A stretch of 64,000 nt of DNA from Mycolicibacterium llatzerense (lineage in GTDB: Bacteria > Actinomycetota > Actinomycetes > Mycobacteriales > Mycobacteriaceae), in contig NZ_JXST01000018.1 of the NCBI RefSeq assembly GCF_000878195.1, positions 1 to 64,000 of the forward strand, in the 5' to 3' direction. Below, piece by piece: positions 40,014-48,748 of the stretch. The position numbers were made by a program, and so were the translations under genes. The notes below the pieces were generated by a model. The model was given only the letters and a program-made list of their open reading frames with translations, made no database searches and was not told the DNA's origin. The number at the start of each line of letters is the position of its first letter. The first letter of the stretch is position 1.

Positions 40014-41474
40014 ATGACAGATACCGACGTGATCATCGTGGGCGCCGGACCGACCGGTCTGACACTGGCCACCGAACTCTGCCTGGCCGGGGTCAAACCG
40101 CTTGTGCTGGAACGGCTCACCGACATCCGCGAGGTCGCCAAGGCCGGCGGCATCGGCGGTCAGATCCTGAACCTGTTGCGCTACCGGGAGCTCGGGGACC
40201 TGCTCGACGACGCGGCCGGCGCACCCGTCACCGCCAAACTTCCGTTCGGCGGCATCCACGTCGACCTGACCGAGCTCGATGAGTCACCGATGCAGGTGCA
40301 GCGACTCCCCCAGCCCCAACTGGAAGCCCTTCTGCAGAGCCACGTGCAAAACCTCGGCGTGGAGGTCCGGCGCGGCCACGAGGTGACCGGTCTGCAGCAG
40401 GACGACGACGCCGTGTACCTCGAAGTCCAGGGGCCTGACGGCCCGTACCGCGTCAGCGCGCAGTACGTGGTGGGCTGCGACGGGGTGCGCAGCCAAGTCC
40501 GGGAACTGGCCGGCATCGAGTTTCCGGGCATCGTCTACCCCGAGGTCCATCGGATGGCCAATGTCACGTGGCCGCCCGAGATCACCGTCCGCGACGACGG
40601 CGACTACGACGTGCCCGGATACGGCCGTCTGCCGTGGGGGTACAGCCAGACCGAAGGCGGAATCTTCGCCATCGCGTCGTCGGAGGCCGGACGGCTGGGC
40701 ATGTACACCAGCGAGGCTCCCGATCACGACTACGACGATGACGACCCGATGACGCTGGACGAATTCCGCGACAGCGTGCGCCGCGTGCTCGGCGTGGACA
40801 TTCCGCTCGGCGAGCCACAACGGCTGACCCGCTTCACCTACGCGGCCCGGCATACCGAGCGTTATGTCGCGGGCCGGGTGCTGCTGGCCGGCGACGCCGC
40901 CCATCAGATTCCGACGGGCGGCGTGGCGGTCTCGGCCGGGATGCTCGACGGGGTGAACCTCGCCTGGAAACTGGCCGCCACGGTCCAGGGCTGGGCCCCG
41001 CCCGGGCTGCTCGACACCTACCACTCCGAGCGTCACCTCGCGGGTGAGCGGCTACTGCTGCACGCTCAGGCCCAGGTGTCGTTGCGGCGTGGACACGACC
41101 CGGCCGACGAGGCACTACGAAAAGTGTTCAGCGAATTGGTCTCCGACGCGCCCGCACTCGCGCGGGTCGGCGCGATGATCGCGGCGTCCGACGTCCGGTA
41201 CCCGATGACCGGCGCGCAGCCGCACGCCCTGGCAGGCACGTTTGCGTCGGGCCTGCCCGACGACGTCGTGGCGGCCCTGCGCGCGGCGCGACCCGTCTTC
41301 GTCGGACCGGCCCAGCTGTGCGACGTCGCGGCGCCGTGGGCCGACCGCGTCGACCTCCTCGATCACCACGGTGACTCCCTGCTGATCCGGCCGGATGCGC
41401 ACATCGCCTGGGCGGGTGCCACGGAAACGGGACTGCGCGACGCGCTCACCTACTGGTTCGGCGAGCCGCGATGA
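40014..41474 (+). CDS. Class A FAD-dependent monooxygenase
   Basis: 486 aa. Rossmann GxGxxG as VGAGPTGLTLATELCLAGV (about 9-27), DG motif VVGCDGVRSQVRELAG (about 151-166) and the second FAD site RVLLAGDAAHQIPTGG (about 285-300) define a p-hydroxybenzoate-hydroxylase-fold enzyme. It hydroxylates an aromatic substrate using NAD(P)H and O2. Compared with rifampicin monooxygenase Rox, the fold is the same but the N-terminal sequence differs, so substrate is open. GAGGGGG precedes the ATG. First gene of a three-gene operon. Confidence 0.88.
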   Translation: MTDTDVIIVGAGPTGLTLATELCLAGVKPLVLERLTDIREVAKAGGIGGQILNLLRYRELGDLLDDAAGAPVTAKLPFGGIHVDLTELDESPMQVQRLPQPQLEALLQSHVQNLGVEVRRGHEVTGLQQDDDAVYLEVQGPDGPYRVSAQYVVGCDGVRSQVRELAGIEFPGIVYPEVHRMANVTWPPEITVRDDGDYDVPGYGRLPWGYSQTEGGIFAIASSEAGRLGMYTSEAPDHDYDDDDPMTLDEFRDSVRRVLGVDIPLGEPQRLTRFTYAARHTERYVAGRVLLAGDAAHQIPTGGVAVSAGMLDGVNLAWKLAATVQGWAPPGLLDTYHSERHLAGERLLLHAQAQVSLRRGHDPADEALRKVFSELVSDAPALARVGAMIAASDVRYPMTGAQPHALAGTFASGLPDDVVAALRAARPVFVGPAQLCDVAAPWADRVDLLDHHGDSLLIRPDAHIAWAGATETGLRDALTYWFGEPR

Positions 41475-41526
41475 ATATTCGGGCCCGCACCGGTCTATCC
41501 CATGAACACACTCTTCAGGAGGCAAC

Positions 41527-42225
41527 ATGACCGAGCAGACCGCCCTGCCACCGGTGGTTGACCAGGACACCTGGCGTGCCGCCCTCGACGACCTACGCCG
41601 CCGCGAAAAGGCCGCGACGCGTGAACTCGACGCCATCGCCGCGCAACGGCGCCGGCTGCCGATGGTCGAGCTACCCGACTACACGCTGATCGGTGCCGAC
41701 GGACCCATCCGGCTGGCCGACATCTTCGACGGCCGGTCGCAGCTGATCGTCTACAACCACATGTGGACCGACGGTGCCGAGTGGCAGTGCTCCGGCTGCA
41801 CGGGCTACACCTCGCAGTTCACCCGGCTGGACTTCCTGTCCAACTACGACGCCCGGTTCGTCATCGTCACCAATGGCCCCATCGAGGAAGCCCTGGCCTA
41901 CAGGAACAAGGTGGGCAACCAGATGGATTGGTACTCGTCGTCGGAGAGCACCTTCGGATCCGACGTAGATGCCGCACCGGGCGACGGTTTCGCGGTGAAT
42001 GTGTTTCTGCGCGACGGCGACACGGTGTACCGCACCTGGCACGCCAACGGCCGCGGCACCGAGCAGCTGGGCCACAGCTTCTCGCTGATCGACGTTCTGC
42101 CCTACGGCCGCCAGGAGCAGTGGCAGGATTCGCCCGACGGCTGGCCCAAATCGCCGACGTACTCCAAGTGGGCCGGCTCCCCCGATATCGCACGCCTCTG
42201 CGGACCGAACGGACAGCACCGATGA
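41527..42225 (+). CDS. DUF899 thioredoxin-like protein
   Basis: 232 aa. RRLPMVELPDYTLIGADGPI, IFDGRSQLIVYNHMWTDGA and EWQCSGCTGYTSQF place a CxxC-type pair at about 87-90 within a thioredoxin-like fold, as in DUF899 proteins. Commonly linked to flavoenzymes and SRPBCC proteins. AGGAGG precedes the ATG; the stop overlaps the next start (ATGA). Confidence 0.88.
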   Translation: MTEQTALPPVVDQDTWRAALDDLRRREKAATRELDAIAAQRRRLPMVELPDYTLIGADGPIRLADIFDGRSQLIVYNHMWTDGAEWQCSGCTGYTSQFTRLDFLSNYDARFVIVTNGPIEEALAYRNKVGNQMDWYSSSESTFGSDVDAAPGDGFAVNVFLRDGDTVYRTWHANGRGTEQLGHSFSLIDVLPYGRQEQWQDSPDGWPKSPTYSKWAGSPDIARLCGPNGQHR

Positions 42226-42707
42226 CCAGCAACACAACGGCACAAGAACGCTTCGTCGCCACCCGCACCATCGCCGCGCCGCCCGCGGCGGTGTTCGCCG
42301 TGCTGGCCAACCCTGCGCGGCACAAGGACACCGAGCCGGGCGACTGGGTCCGCGACGCCATCGACTCCGCTCCGATCACCGGTACCGGCCAGGTTTTCGC
42401 CATGAACATGTACCTCGACCAGGCCGGCGGCGACTACGTCACGCACAACCGGGTGACCGACTTCGAACAGGACAAGACCGTCGGCTGGGCGACGGGGAGT
42501 CTGGACGACTCGGGCGAATACATCCCGGGCGGTTGGTGGTGGCGCTACGACCTGGCCCCGAACGGCGATGGCACCGATGTCACGCTGACCTACGACTGGA
42601 CCGGAACACCGCAGGCCTTCCGCGACCAGATCGGCGGCATGCCGCCCTTCCCCCTCGGGTTCATCGAGGCGTCGCTGGCTGCCCTCGATCGGGCCGTCAC
42701 CGGCTGA
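42222..42707 (+). CDS. SRPBCC-family (START-like) protein
   Basis: 161 aa. TIAAPPAAVFAVLANPARHK near 15-34, GWATGSLDDSGEYIPGGWWW, and the C-terminal FIEASLAALDRAV helix give the ligand-binding SRPBCC fold. Could bind a hydrophobic aromatic compound or act as polyketide-cyclase-like enzyme. Third gene of the monooxygenase operon, coupled to DUF899 by a 4-bp overlap; hairpin follows 21 bp after the stop. Confidence 0.85.
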   Translation: MTSNTTAQERFVATRTIAAPPAAVFAVLANPARHKDTEPGDWVRDAIDSAPITGTGQVFAMNMYLDQAGGDYVTHNRVTDFEQDKTVGWATGSLDDSGEYIPGGWWWRYDLAPNGDGTDVTLTYDWTGTPQAFRDQIGGMPPFPLGFIEASLAALDRAVTG

Positions 42708-42727
42708 TTCAGGCCGCCCACCCCTGC

Positions 42728-42760
42728 GCGGCAACCTTTGCACGACAAAGGATTTGCCGC
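42728..42760 (+). terminator. Interrupted hairpin after the monooxygenase operon
   Basis: Outer stem GCGGCAA/TTGCCGC and inner stem CCTTTG/CAAAGG with a 5-nt loop; a 2-nt bulge separates them. It begins 21 bp after the SRPBCC stop. Confidence 0.65.
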
Positions 42761-42824
42761 GTCGGGGTGGGTGGAACATCGCACGAGTGACCGGAGGGTC
42801 GGGTTACGAGCATCGATCAAGCCG

Positions 42825-42851
42825 ATTTGCTCCTGGGCGAATCCTGGGTAT
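42825..42851 (+). promoter_or_regulatory. SigF-like promoter, ATTT-N17-GGGTAT
   Basis: ATTT at 42825-42828, 17 bases, GGGTAT at 42846-42851; exact -10 and one mismatch in the -35. About 96 nt of leader would precede the DUF5994 start. Confidence 0.55.
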
Positions 42852-42953
42852 GCTGATTGCATCGGCGGTACTTCGTCGCGTGGCTGATCATTGCCACGCC
42901 GTCGCCGATTCGAAGAAGTTTGGCCGATTCGCGGTCAAGGCAGGAGCGTCGGA

Positions 42954-43409
42954 ATGACGCCGCAACATGACCACACGACCCTGATCGACCGCACCACCCC
43001 GACGCACACTCCCCGTTTACGGTTGAAGCCCAAGGCTCCCCACAGCGGATATGTGGACGGGGCGTGGTGGCCGCACACCAGCAACCTCAGCAGCGAACTG
43101 CCCGATCTCTTGTCCGTGCTGTCGGTTCGTCTCGGACGGATCGACCGAGTGCTGTACAACGTCGGCGAGTGGTCGAGCGCACCGACCAAACTCGACACCG
43201 GCGGACGGCAGGTCCGACTGGACGGATATCAGCGCCAGCCCATCAACACCGTTGAGGTGGTTGGGCTCGACCGCGACAGGATCGTCCTTCTGACGGTGCC
43301 CGCAGCCACGGATCCGGCGGAAGCCCATAACGCCCTCATGAACGCCGCGCGTCCCGATGACCACACGACAGTGCTGGGCATCTTGGCTGCCGCGCAGCAT
43401 GCCGACTAG
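42954..43409 (+). CDS. DUF5994 protein
   Basis: 151 aa from the ATG at 42954 with AGGAG seven bases upstream. TPRLRLKPKAPHSGYVDGAWWP, the GAWWP signature, LLSVLSVRLGRIDRVLYNVG and RIVLLTVPAATDP follow the DUF5994 pattern. Soluble actinobacterial protein of unknown function. A paralogue lies at 43740-44231, on the other side of cspA. Confidence 0.85.
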   Translation: MTPQHDHTTLIDRTTPTHTPRLRLKPKAPHSGYVDGAWWPHTSNLSSELPDLLSVLSVRLGRIDRVLYNVGEWSSAPTKLDTGGRQVRLDGYQRQPINTVEVVGLDRDRIVLLTVPAATDPAEAHNALMNAARPDDHTTVLGILAAAQHAD

Positions 43410-43495
43410 CCAGCTAAGAATCCCTTACGCTGCGCCCCAACAGATTTGGATGCGCCGATGCGCATTCATGATGAAAAAAAGAAAGTAGTAACAGC

Positions 43496-43699
43496 ATGAC
43501 CGAAGGTACCGTGAAGTGGTTCAACAACGAGAAGGGCTTTGGATTCATCGCCCCGGACGGCGGCACGCCCGACGTTTTCGTTCACCACACCGAGATTCAG
43601 GGCAGCGGCTTCCGCTCGCTTGAAGAGAACCAGCGAGTGAAGTTCGACGTCACCCAGGGCGCCAAGGGCCCGCAGGCCGTTGGCGTTACCGTCCTCTAA
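43496..43699 (+). CDS. cspA: Cold-shock protein
   Basis: 67 aa, full-length single CSD domain: [20 protein letters not shown] carries RNP1 (KGFGFI) and VFVHHTEI carries RNP2. RNA/single-stranded DNA chaperone. The 86-bp upstream gap has TACGCT as a possible -10 (43427-43432) and a purine run (GAAAAAAAGAAAG) before the start instead of a strong ribosome site. Confidence 0.95.
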   Translation: MTEGTVKWFNNEKGFGFIAPDGGTPDVFVHHTEIQGSGFRSLEENQRVKFDVTQGAKGPQAVGVTVL

Positions 43700-43713
43700 G
43701 CACGCCAAAAGTC

Positions 43714-43748
43714 CTGGGCTGGCGCGGGTTCGCCCCGCGTCAGTCCAG
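43714..43748. terminator. 15-bp-stem bidirectional terminator after cspA
   Basis: CTGGGCTGGCGCGGG and CCCGCGTCAGTCCAG pair (two G-T pairs) around TTCGC. It begins 15 bp after the cspA stop and overlaps the end of the convergent DUF5994 gene. Confidence 0.75.
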
Positions 43749-44231
43749 AATTTTGCCTGAAACCCGTTGCCGCCGTGCGGCTGTCAAGATTTCTTCAGCC
43801 GTCTGCAACATCGCCTCTTCGCCTCGCCGCAGGTCCACTGCTTGACTGGCTGCGCGTCGCAGCACCATGCCGGCCAGCGAGCTGTTGGTCGTGCTCGGCA
43901 CGATGAGCAGAGTCGCGCTCGCGTCAGATCCCCTGATCGTCATGATGTGTTGAGGCTTGGTGCGCCAGTCCCGCCAATTGAGATTTGGCGGATTGTGCAG
44001 CGGCGACCAATTGAGCTCCACCGAAACGATTTTCCCCAATCGGTCTTCCAAAACCGTCACCAGACCGGCCAATTCGTCGGCCAGGGCTCCGGTGTATGGC
44101 CACCACGCGCCGTCGAGCCGGCCACCGAGATCATCAGCCAGACACAGCCGAACGGGTTTGTCTGCGCGTATCCGCTGCGTGAGGTATGCCATCAGAGCAT
44201 CGCAGAGTGTCTGAGCCGGTCCGTGCGCCAT
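43740..44231 (-). CDS. DUF5994 protein, second copy
   Basis: 163 aa from the ATG at 44231 (AAGGA 11 bases upstream); an ATG at 44291 is in frame. VRLCLADDLGGRLDGAWWPY keeps the GAWWP signature, then LVTVLEDRLGKIVSVELNWSP and ATLLIVPSTTNSSLA follow the family pattern. Sequence outside the signature is far from the copy at 42954. Function unknown. Confidence 0.75.
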   Translation of the reverse strand: MAHGPAQTLCDALMAYLTQRIRADKPVRLCLADDLGGRLDGAWWPYTGALADELAGLVTVLEDRLGKIVSVELNWSPLHNPPNLNWRDWRTKPQHIMTIRGSDASATLLIVPSTTNSSLAGMVLRRAASQAVDLRRGEEAMLQTAEEILTAARRQRVSGKILD

Positions 44232-44393
44232 GCCATGAGAAATCCTTACGGTCGATGCCGCGACGACCACCGGCAAAACGGCGACGGACATTACGCTGCA
44301 ACTCAATTTGAGCCGAGCCGCCGAGCGGCAACGACACGGCCCCCTCAATGACGCTACGCCGTCTGCGCGGGCCGGTACGCGTAGAGTCGATAT

Positions 44394-44561
44394 ATGGCCC
44401 CGAAATGCCCCCGATGCGGCAGCACCGGCATGTATCCACTGGCCAGCACCAGCCCCAAACCCGCCGCGAACGGCGGGCGGCGATGGGAATGCGTTGATTG
44501 CGGCAAAAACGTTTTCCGCAGTGGCCCGGTTCCCGATACGCCCGCCTCCGCCGGTCACTGA
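44394..44561 (+). CDS. 55-aa zinc-ribbon protein, probably leaderless
   Basis: ATG at 44394 opens 55 codons: MAPKCPRCGSTGMYPLAS, a short linker and RRWECVDCGKNVFRSG. CPRC near 5-8 and CVDC near 33-36 make a four-cysteine zinc ribbon. TAGAGT at 44382-44387 lies six bases before the ATG, so transcription would start at about the start codon; there is no ribosome site. A hairpin follows. No known family name was assigned. Confidence 0.65.
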   Translation: MAPKCPRCGSTGMYPLASTSPKPAANGGRRWECVDCGKNVFRSGPVPDTPASAGH

Positions 44562-44563
44562 CA

Positions 44564-44582
44564 CGCCGCGCCAAACGCGGCG
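44564..44582. terminator. Hairpin between zinc-ribbon and MaoC genes
   Basis: CGCCGCG and CGCGGCG around CCAAA, between two convergent stops (44561 and 44591). Confidence 0.55.
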
Positions 44583-44590
44583 CGGAATCG

Positions 44591-45457
44591 TCAGTCGCTG
44601 TACTCCGCGGTCCCATCCTCGAGCACCAAGCGGGCATTGCTGCCATCGGTCCCGGCGGCTTCGGTGCGGAACACCGCGCGCCCGGGCTCAGTGCGCCACA
44701 CCGACGTCGTCAACGTCTCGCCGGGGAAGACCGGTGAGGTGAAGCGTGCGCCGACAGCCTTCATCTTGGCGGCATCGCCACCACCGAGCTCGGCGACCAG
44801 GACCCGGCCGGCGACCCCGTAGGTGCACAGGCCGTGCAGGATCGGCTTCGGGAAACCCGCGAGGGTCTGCGCGAACCACGGGTCGCTGTGCAGTGGATTG
44901 CGGTCACCCGAGAGCCGGTAGATCAGCGGCTGGTCCTCGGTGGTGGGCAGCGCAACGACGGCGTCCGCCGGGCGATCCGGGATCTCCGGAGCCGCGGCCC
45001 GCTCCCCCGGCTGTCCACCGAAACCACCCTCGCCGCGGATCACCGCGGTCGACCACGATTCGGCGATCACGTTTCCGTGGTCGTCGGTGGCGGTGCCCTT
45101 GAACGTCAGGATGGCGTTCTTGCCCTCGCCCTTGTCCTGGATGTCCACCACCTCGGAGCTGACGTTGAATCGGCCCGACGACGGCAGCGGCGCATGCAGC
45201 CGAATCTGTTGGCTGCCGTGCAGCAGCTTGCCGAAATTGAAGCTGCCGACCTCGCCGACCGCGCCCCAGGCCGGGCAGCAGATGACCGCGTACGTGGGCA
45301 GCACCTGCTGGTCGATGTCGTGGCTGTTCTCCGTGGTGAACGCCAAATCTTTGGTCCCACAACCGACTCCGAGTGCGTAGAGCAGGGTGTCGCGTTCGGT
45401 CCATTCGAAGGGCTGCGGTGCGGTCTTGGCTCCGACGGCGTTGGGGTTGATCGGCAT
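44591..45457 (-). CDS. MaoC-type (R)-hydratase, HtdY/Rv3389c-like
   Basis: 288 aa from the ATG at 45457; upstream frame lacks a signal. Double-hotdog protein: N-terminal domain with DLAFTTENSHDIDQQVLPTY, C-terminal hydratase-2 motif YRLSGDRNPLHSDPWFAQ (about 190-207), in which Asp and His are catalytic, and GFPKPILHGLCTYGVAGR. Hydrates trans-2-enoyl-CoA to (R)-3-hydroxyacyl-CoA. Divergent from the acrA1-like gene, matching M. tuberculosis Rv3389c/Rv3391 order apart from the missing lpqD. Confidence 0.9.
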   Translation of the reverse strand: MPINPNAVGAKTAPQPFEWTERDTLLYALGVGCGTKDLAFTTENSHDIDQQVLPTYAVICCPAWGAVGEVGSFNFGKLLHGSQQIRLHAPLPSSGRFNVSSEVVDIQDKGEGKNAILTFKGTATDDHGNVIAESWSTAVIRGEGGFGGQPGERAAAPEIPDRPADAVVALPTTEDQPLIYRLSGDRNPLHSDPWFAQTLAGFPKPILHGLCTYGVAGRVLVAELGGGDAAKMKAVGARFTSPVFPGETLTTSVWRTEPGRAVFRTEAAGTDGSNARLVLEDGTAEYSD

Positions 45458-45536
45458 TCTGCGGTTCTCCCTCACAAGTGGGTGTGACAAATTCGGACCC
45501 TACGCGCTATTGACCTCGGCCCGCGAGAGGTTCACG

Positions 45537-47549
45537 ATGACTCGCATGCGATATGTCGTTACCGGCGGTACCGGGTTTATTGGCCGCCGCGTCGTCAGCC
45601 GAATTCTGGCCCAGCACGACGAAGCCGAAGTGTTCGTTCTCGTTCGTCGGGCCTCGTTGGCCCGCTTCGAAGAACTGGCCGCGGACTGGGGTGAACAGGC
45701 GAAACCGCTGGTCGGTGACCTCACCTCCGCGGATCTGGGCCTGTCCGATCTCGCCGATCTGGGTCCGGTCGATCACGTGGTGCACTGTGCCGCGATCTAC
45801 GACATGACCGTCGACGCCGCCACCCAGCAGGCCGCCAACGTCGAGGGCACCCGGGCGGTGATCGAGTTGACCCGCAGCCTGAACGCGACCCTGCACCACG
45901 TGTCGTCGATCGCGGTGGCGGGCAACTACCGGGGAATTTTCACCGAGGACGACTTCGACGTCTCGCAGGAGCTGCCGACGCCGTATCACCAGACCAAGTT
46001 CGAAGCCGAGCAACTGGTGCACGCCACCCCCGGTCTGCGCTACCGGGTGTACCGGCCGGCCGTCGTGGTCGGCGACTCCCGCACCGGCGAGATGGACAAG
46101 GTCGACGGGCCGTACTACTTCTTCGGAGTCCTGGCCCGACTGGCCGCGCTGCCGAAGTTCACGCCGATGATGGTGCCCGACACCGGCCGCACCAACATCG
46201 TGCCGGTGGACTACGTTGTCGACGCCTTGGTCGCGCTGATGCATGCCGATGGGCGAGACGGCCAGACGTTCCACCTGACGTCGCCGAATCCAATTGGACT
46301 CAAAGACATCTACCGCGGCGTCGCCGCCGAGGCCGGGCTGCCGCCGTTGCGCGGCACGTTGCCGCGAGCCACCGCTGCCCCGGTGCTCAAGGCCACCGGC
46401 CGGGCCAGGGTGCTGCGCAACATGGCCGCCACCCAGTTGGGCATCCCGGGTGAGGTGCTCGACGTCGTCGACCTGGCGCCGACATTCGCGTCGGAGACCA
46501 CCGTCGCGGCACTGCAGGGCACCGGCATCGTGCTGCCCGAATTCGCCTCCTACGCACCGAAACTCTGGCGCTACTGGGCCGTGCACCTGGACCCCGACCG
46601 GGCTCGCCGGGATGACCCGCGCGGCCCGCTCGTCGGCCGCAACGTGATCATCACGGGCGCCTCGAGCGGCATCGGCCGGGCCTCGGCCGTCGCCGTCGCC
46701 GAACGCGGCGGACGGGTATTCGCACTGGCCCGCAGCGCCGACGCCCTCGACGAACTGGTCACCGAGATTCGCCAATTCGGTGGCGAGGCATATGCTTTCA
46801 CGTGTGATGTCGCCGACGGCGGGTCGGTGGAGCACACCGTCAAGGACATCCTGGGCCAGTTCGGCCACGTCGACTACCTGGTGAACAACGCCGGCCGCTC
46901 GATCCGGCGTTCCGTGGTCAACTCGACCGATCGCTTCCACGACTACGAGCGCGTGATGGCCGTCAACTACTTCGGCGCGGTGCGGATGACGCTGGCGCTG
47001 CTGCCGCACTGGCGGGAACGCCGGTTCGGTCACGTGGTCAACGTGTCGAGCGCCGGGGTGCAGGCCAACAGCCCGAAGTACAGCGCCTACCTACCGAGCA
47101 AGGCCGCACTCGATGCCTTCTCCGAAGTCGTTGGCACCGAGACCCTTTCGGACCACATCACGTTCACCAACATCCACATGCCGTTGGTGGAAACCCCGAT
47201 GATCGCACCGTCGAAGCGACTGAATCCGATGCCACCGATCACCCCGGAGCACGCCGCGGCGATGGTGGTGCGTGGCCTGATCGACAAGCCGGCCCGGATC
47301 GACACCCCGATGGGCACACTGGGCGACCTCGGAAACTACTTCACCCCCAAGCTGTCTCGCCGCGTGCTGCACCAGTTGTACCTGGGCTACCCGGATTCGG
47401 CGGCGGCCCGCGGTGTCTCCGAAACCCCGCCGGTGGCCGATCGCCCCCGGAACCCGCGCCGACCCAAGCGGCCCAACGCCGTCACCCGCATCCGCGTGCC
47501 CCGGCCGGTCAAGCAGGCGGTACGTCTGATCCCCGGCGTGCACTGGTAG
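45537..47549 (+). CDS. acrA1: Fused fatty-acyl-CoA reductase / SDR, AcrA1-like
   Basis: 670 aa from the ATG at 45537. N-terminal extended-SDR domain: VVTGGTGFIGRRVVSRILA (about 6-24), SSIAVAGNYRG and YHQTKFEAEQLV with the catalytic Tyr/Lys. C-terminal classical SDR: IITGASSGIGRASAVAVAE (near 367), NNAG, NVSSAGVQ and YSAYLPSKAAL. The fusion is that of Rv3391/AcrA1, which reduces fatty acyl-CoA for wax or glycolipid synthesis. In M. tuberculosis cmaA1 follows; here iunH follows directly. Confidence 0.9.
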   Translation: MTRMRYVVTGGTGFIGRRVVSRILAQHDEAEVFVLVRRASLARFEELAADWGEQAKPLVGDLTSADLGLSDLADLGPVDHVVHCAAIYDMTVDAATQQAANVEGTRAVIELTRSLNATLHHVSSIAVAGNYRGIFTEDDFDVSQELPTPYHQTKFEAEQLVHATPGLRYRVYRPAVVVGDSRTGEMDKVDGPYYFFGVLARLAALPKFTPMMVPDTGRTNIVPVDYVVDALVALMHADGRDGQTFHLTSPNPIGLKDIYRGVAAEAGLPPLRGTLPRATAAPVLKATGRARVLRNMAATQLGIPGEVLDVVDLAPTFASETTVAALQGTGIVLPEFASYAPKLWRYWAVHLDPDRARRDDPRGPLVGRNVIITGASSGIGRASAVAVAERGGRVFALARSADALDELVTEIRQFGGEAYAFTCDVADGGSVEHTVKDILGQFGHVDYLVNNAGRSIRRSVVNSTDRFHDYERVMAVNYFGAVRMTLALLPHWRERRFGHVVNVSSAGVQANSPKYSAYLPSKAALDAFSEVVGTETLSDHITFTNIHMPLVETPMIAPSKRLNPMPPITPEHAAAMVVRGLIDKPARIDTPMGTLGDLGNYFTPKLSRRVLHQLYLGYPDSAAARGVSETPPVADRPRNPRRPKRPNAVTRIRVPRPVKQAVRLIPGVHW

Positions 47550-47590
47550 ACGGCGTGCATTGGTAGCGGCCCGGCCCTAAGGTTGGCGAC

Positions 47591-48676
47591 GTGACTGGGG
47601 GCTTACTTCCCATCGGCCAGGCCAAGGTGCAGCCGGTTTTTGCTGACGTCGACACCGGCGTAGATGATGCGATGGCGCTGGCCTATCTGTTGGCCAGCGC
47701 CGACGCCGAGCTGGTCGGCATCGCGTCGACGGCGGGCAATGTCCCGGTCGACCAGGTGTGCGTCAACAACCTGGGATTGCTGCAGTTGTGCGGAGTGGGC
47801 CCCATTCCGGTGTCCCGCGGCTCGAGCGTCCCGCTGGCCACACCCCTGCGTACCGCCGAGGACACCCACGGCCCGCGGGGGTTGGGGTACGCCGAACTGC
47901 CCGAGCCGAATCCAGTGTCCGAAACCGGCGGCGTGCTCACCGAGTACGACGCCGCTGAGGCATGGATCCAGGCCGCCCGCGAATACCCGGGCGAGTTGAT
48001 CGGTCTGGTCACCGGTCCACTGACCAACTTCGCGCTGGCGCTACGGCTGGAACCGTCACTCCCCCGGCTGTTGCGTCGGCTGGTGATCATGGGCGGGGCC
48101 TTCGACTACCGGGGCAACACCACGCCGGTGTCCGAATGGAATATCAGCGTCGACCCGGAAGCCGCGGCCGAGGTGTTCTCGGTCTGGGGTGCGGCGTGGG
48201 GCCTGGACGATCCGGCCCATCTGCCAATCATTCTGGGGCTCAACCTGACCGAGAACATCGCGATGACACCGTCGCTGCTGAGCCGGCTGGCAACCGCGGC
48301 GGACGGGCCGTCATCGCCGATGAGCGTGCTGGACGAGCGCGGCACGCGCTCCACGTCGTCCAACGCACTGATCCGGGTGCTGGAAGACGCCATGCGGTTC
48401 TACTTCGAGTTCCACTACGACCAGGGCGAGGGCTATCTGGCGCACCTGCACGATCCGCTCGCGGCGGCAGTGGCCCTGGACCCGGACATCGTCCGGTATC
48501 AACAGGCGACGGTCGACGTGGAACTGCTGGGCACCCTGACCCGCGGCATGACGGTGGCCGACTGGCGTGGGCATTGGGGGCGTCAGCCCAATGCCCACAT
48601 CGGCGTCGAGGTCGATCCGGTGGCCTTCTTCGACCGGTTCATCGAGCGGGTCGGCAGGTTCGCCTCCACCCTCTGA
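47591..48676 (+). CDS. iunH: Inosine-uridine-type nucleoside hydrolase
   Basis: 361 aa from a GTG. FADVDTGVDDAMALAYLLAS holds the DxDxxxDD calcium site (about 18-27); VTGPLTNFALAL and IMGGAFDYRGN with AEWNI-like TPVSEWNISVDPEAA and the late HDPLAAAVALDP complete the family pattern. Hydrolyses ribonucleosides in purine/pyrimidine salvage. Corresponds in position to Rv3393. Confidence 0.92.
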   Translation: MTGGLLPIGQAKVQPVFADVDTGVDDAMALAYLLASADAELVGIASTAGNVPVDQVCVNNLGLLQLCGVGPIPVSRGSSVPLATPLRTAEDTHGPRGLGYAELPEPNPVSETGGVLTEYDAAEAWIQAAREYPGELIGLVTGPLTNFALALRLEPSLPRLLRRLVIMGGAFDYRGNTTPVSEWNISVDPEAAAEVFSVWGAAWGLDDPAHLPIILGLNLTENIAMTPSLLSRLATAADGPSSPMSVLDERGTRSTSSNALIRVLEDAMRFYFEFHYDQGEGYLAHLHDPLAAAVALDPDIVRYQQATVDVELLGTLTRGMTVADWRGHWGRQPNAHIGVEVDPVAFFDRFIERVGRFASTL

Positions 48677-48683
48677 CGCCGAA

Positions 48684-48732
48684 TGGCCACGTGTGACACG
48701 GAAATTCGCGGATTTCGCGTCACAAGTGGCCA
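48684..48732. terminator. Long imperfect hairpin between iunH and ohr
   Basis: TGGCCACGTGTGACACGG... pairs with ...GCGTCACAAGTGGCCA with three mismatches and one bulge; it lies between two convergent genes and should act on both strands. Confidence 0.7.
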
Positions 48733-48748
48733 GTCGGCGGGGTGACGA

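Noticed and set aside
45507..47033. 508-codon minus-strand frame opposite the acrA1-like gene
   Set aside because: Antisense shadow; no start signal or domain, whereas the sense strand has two SDR cofactor sites.
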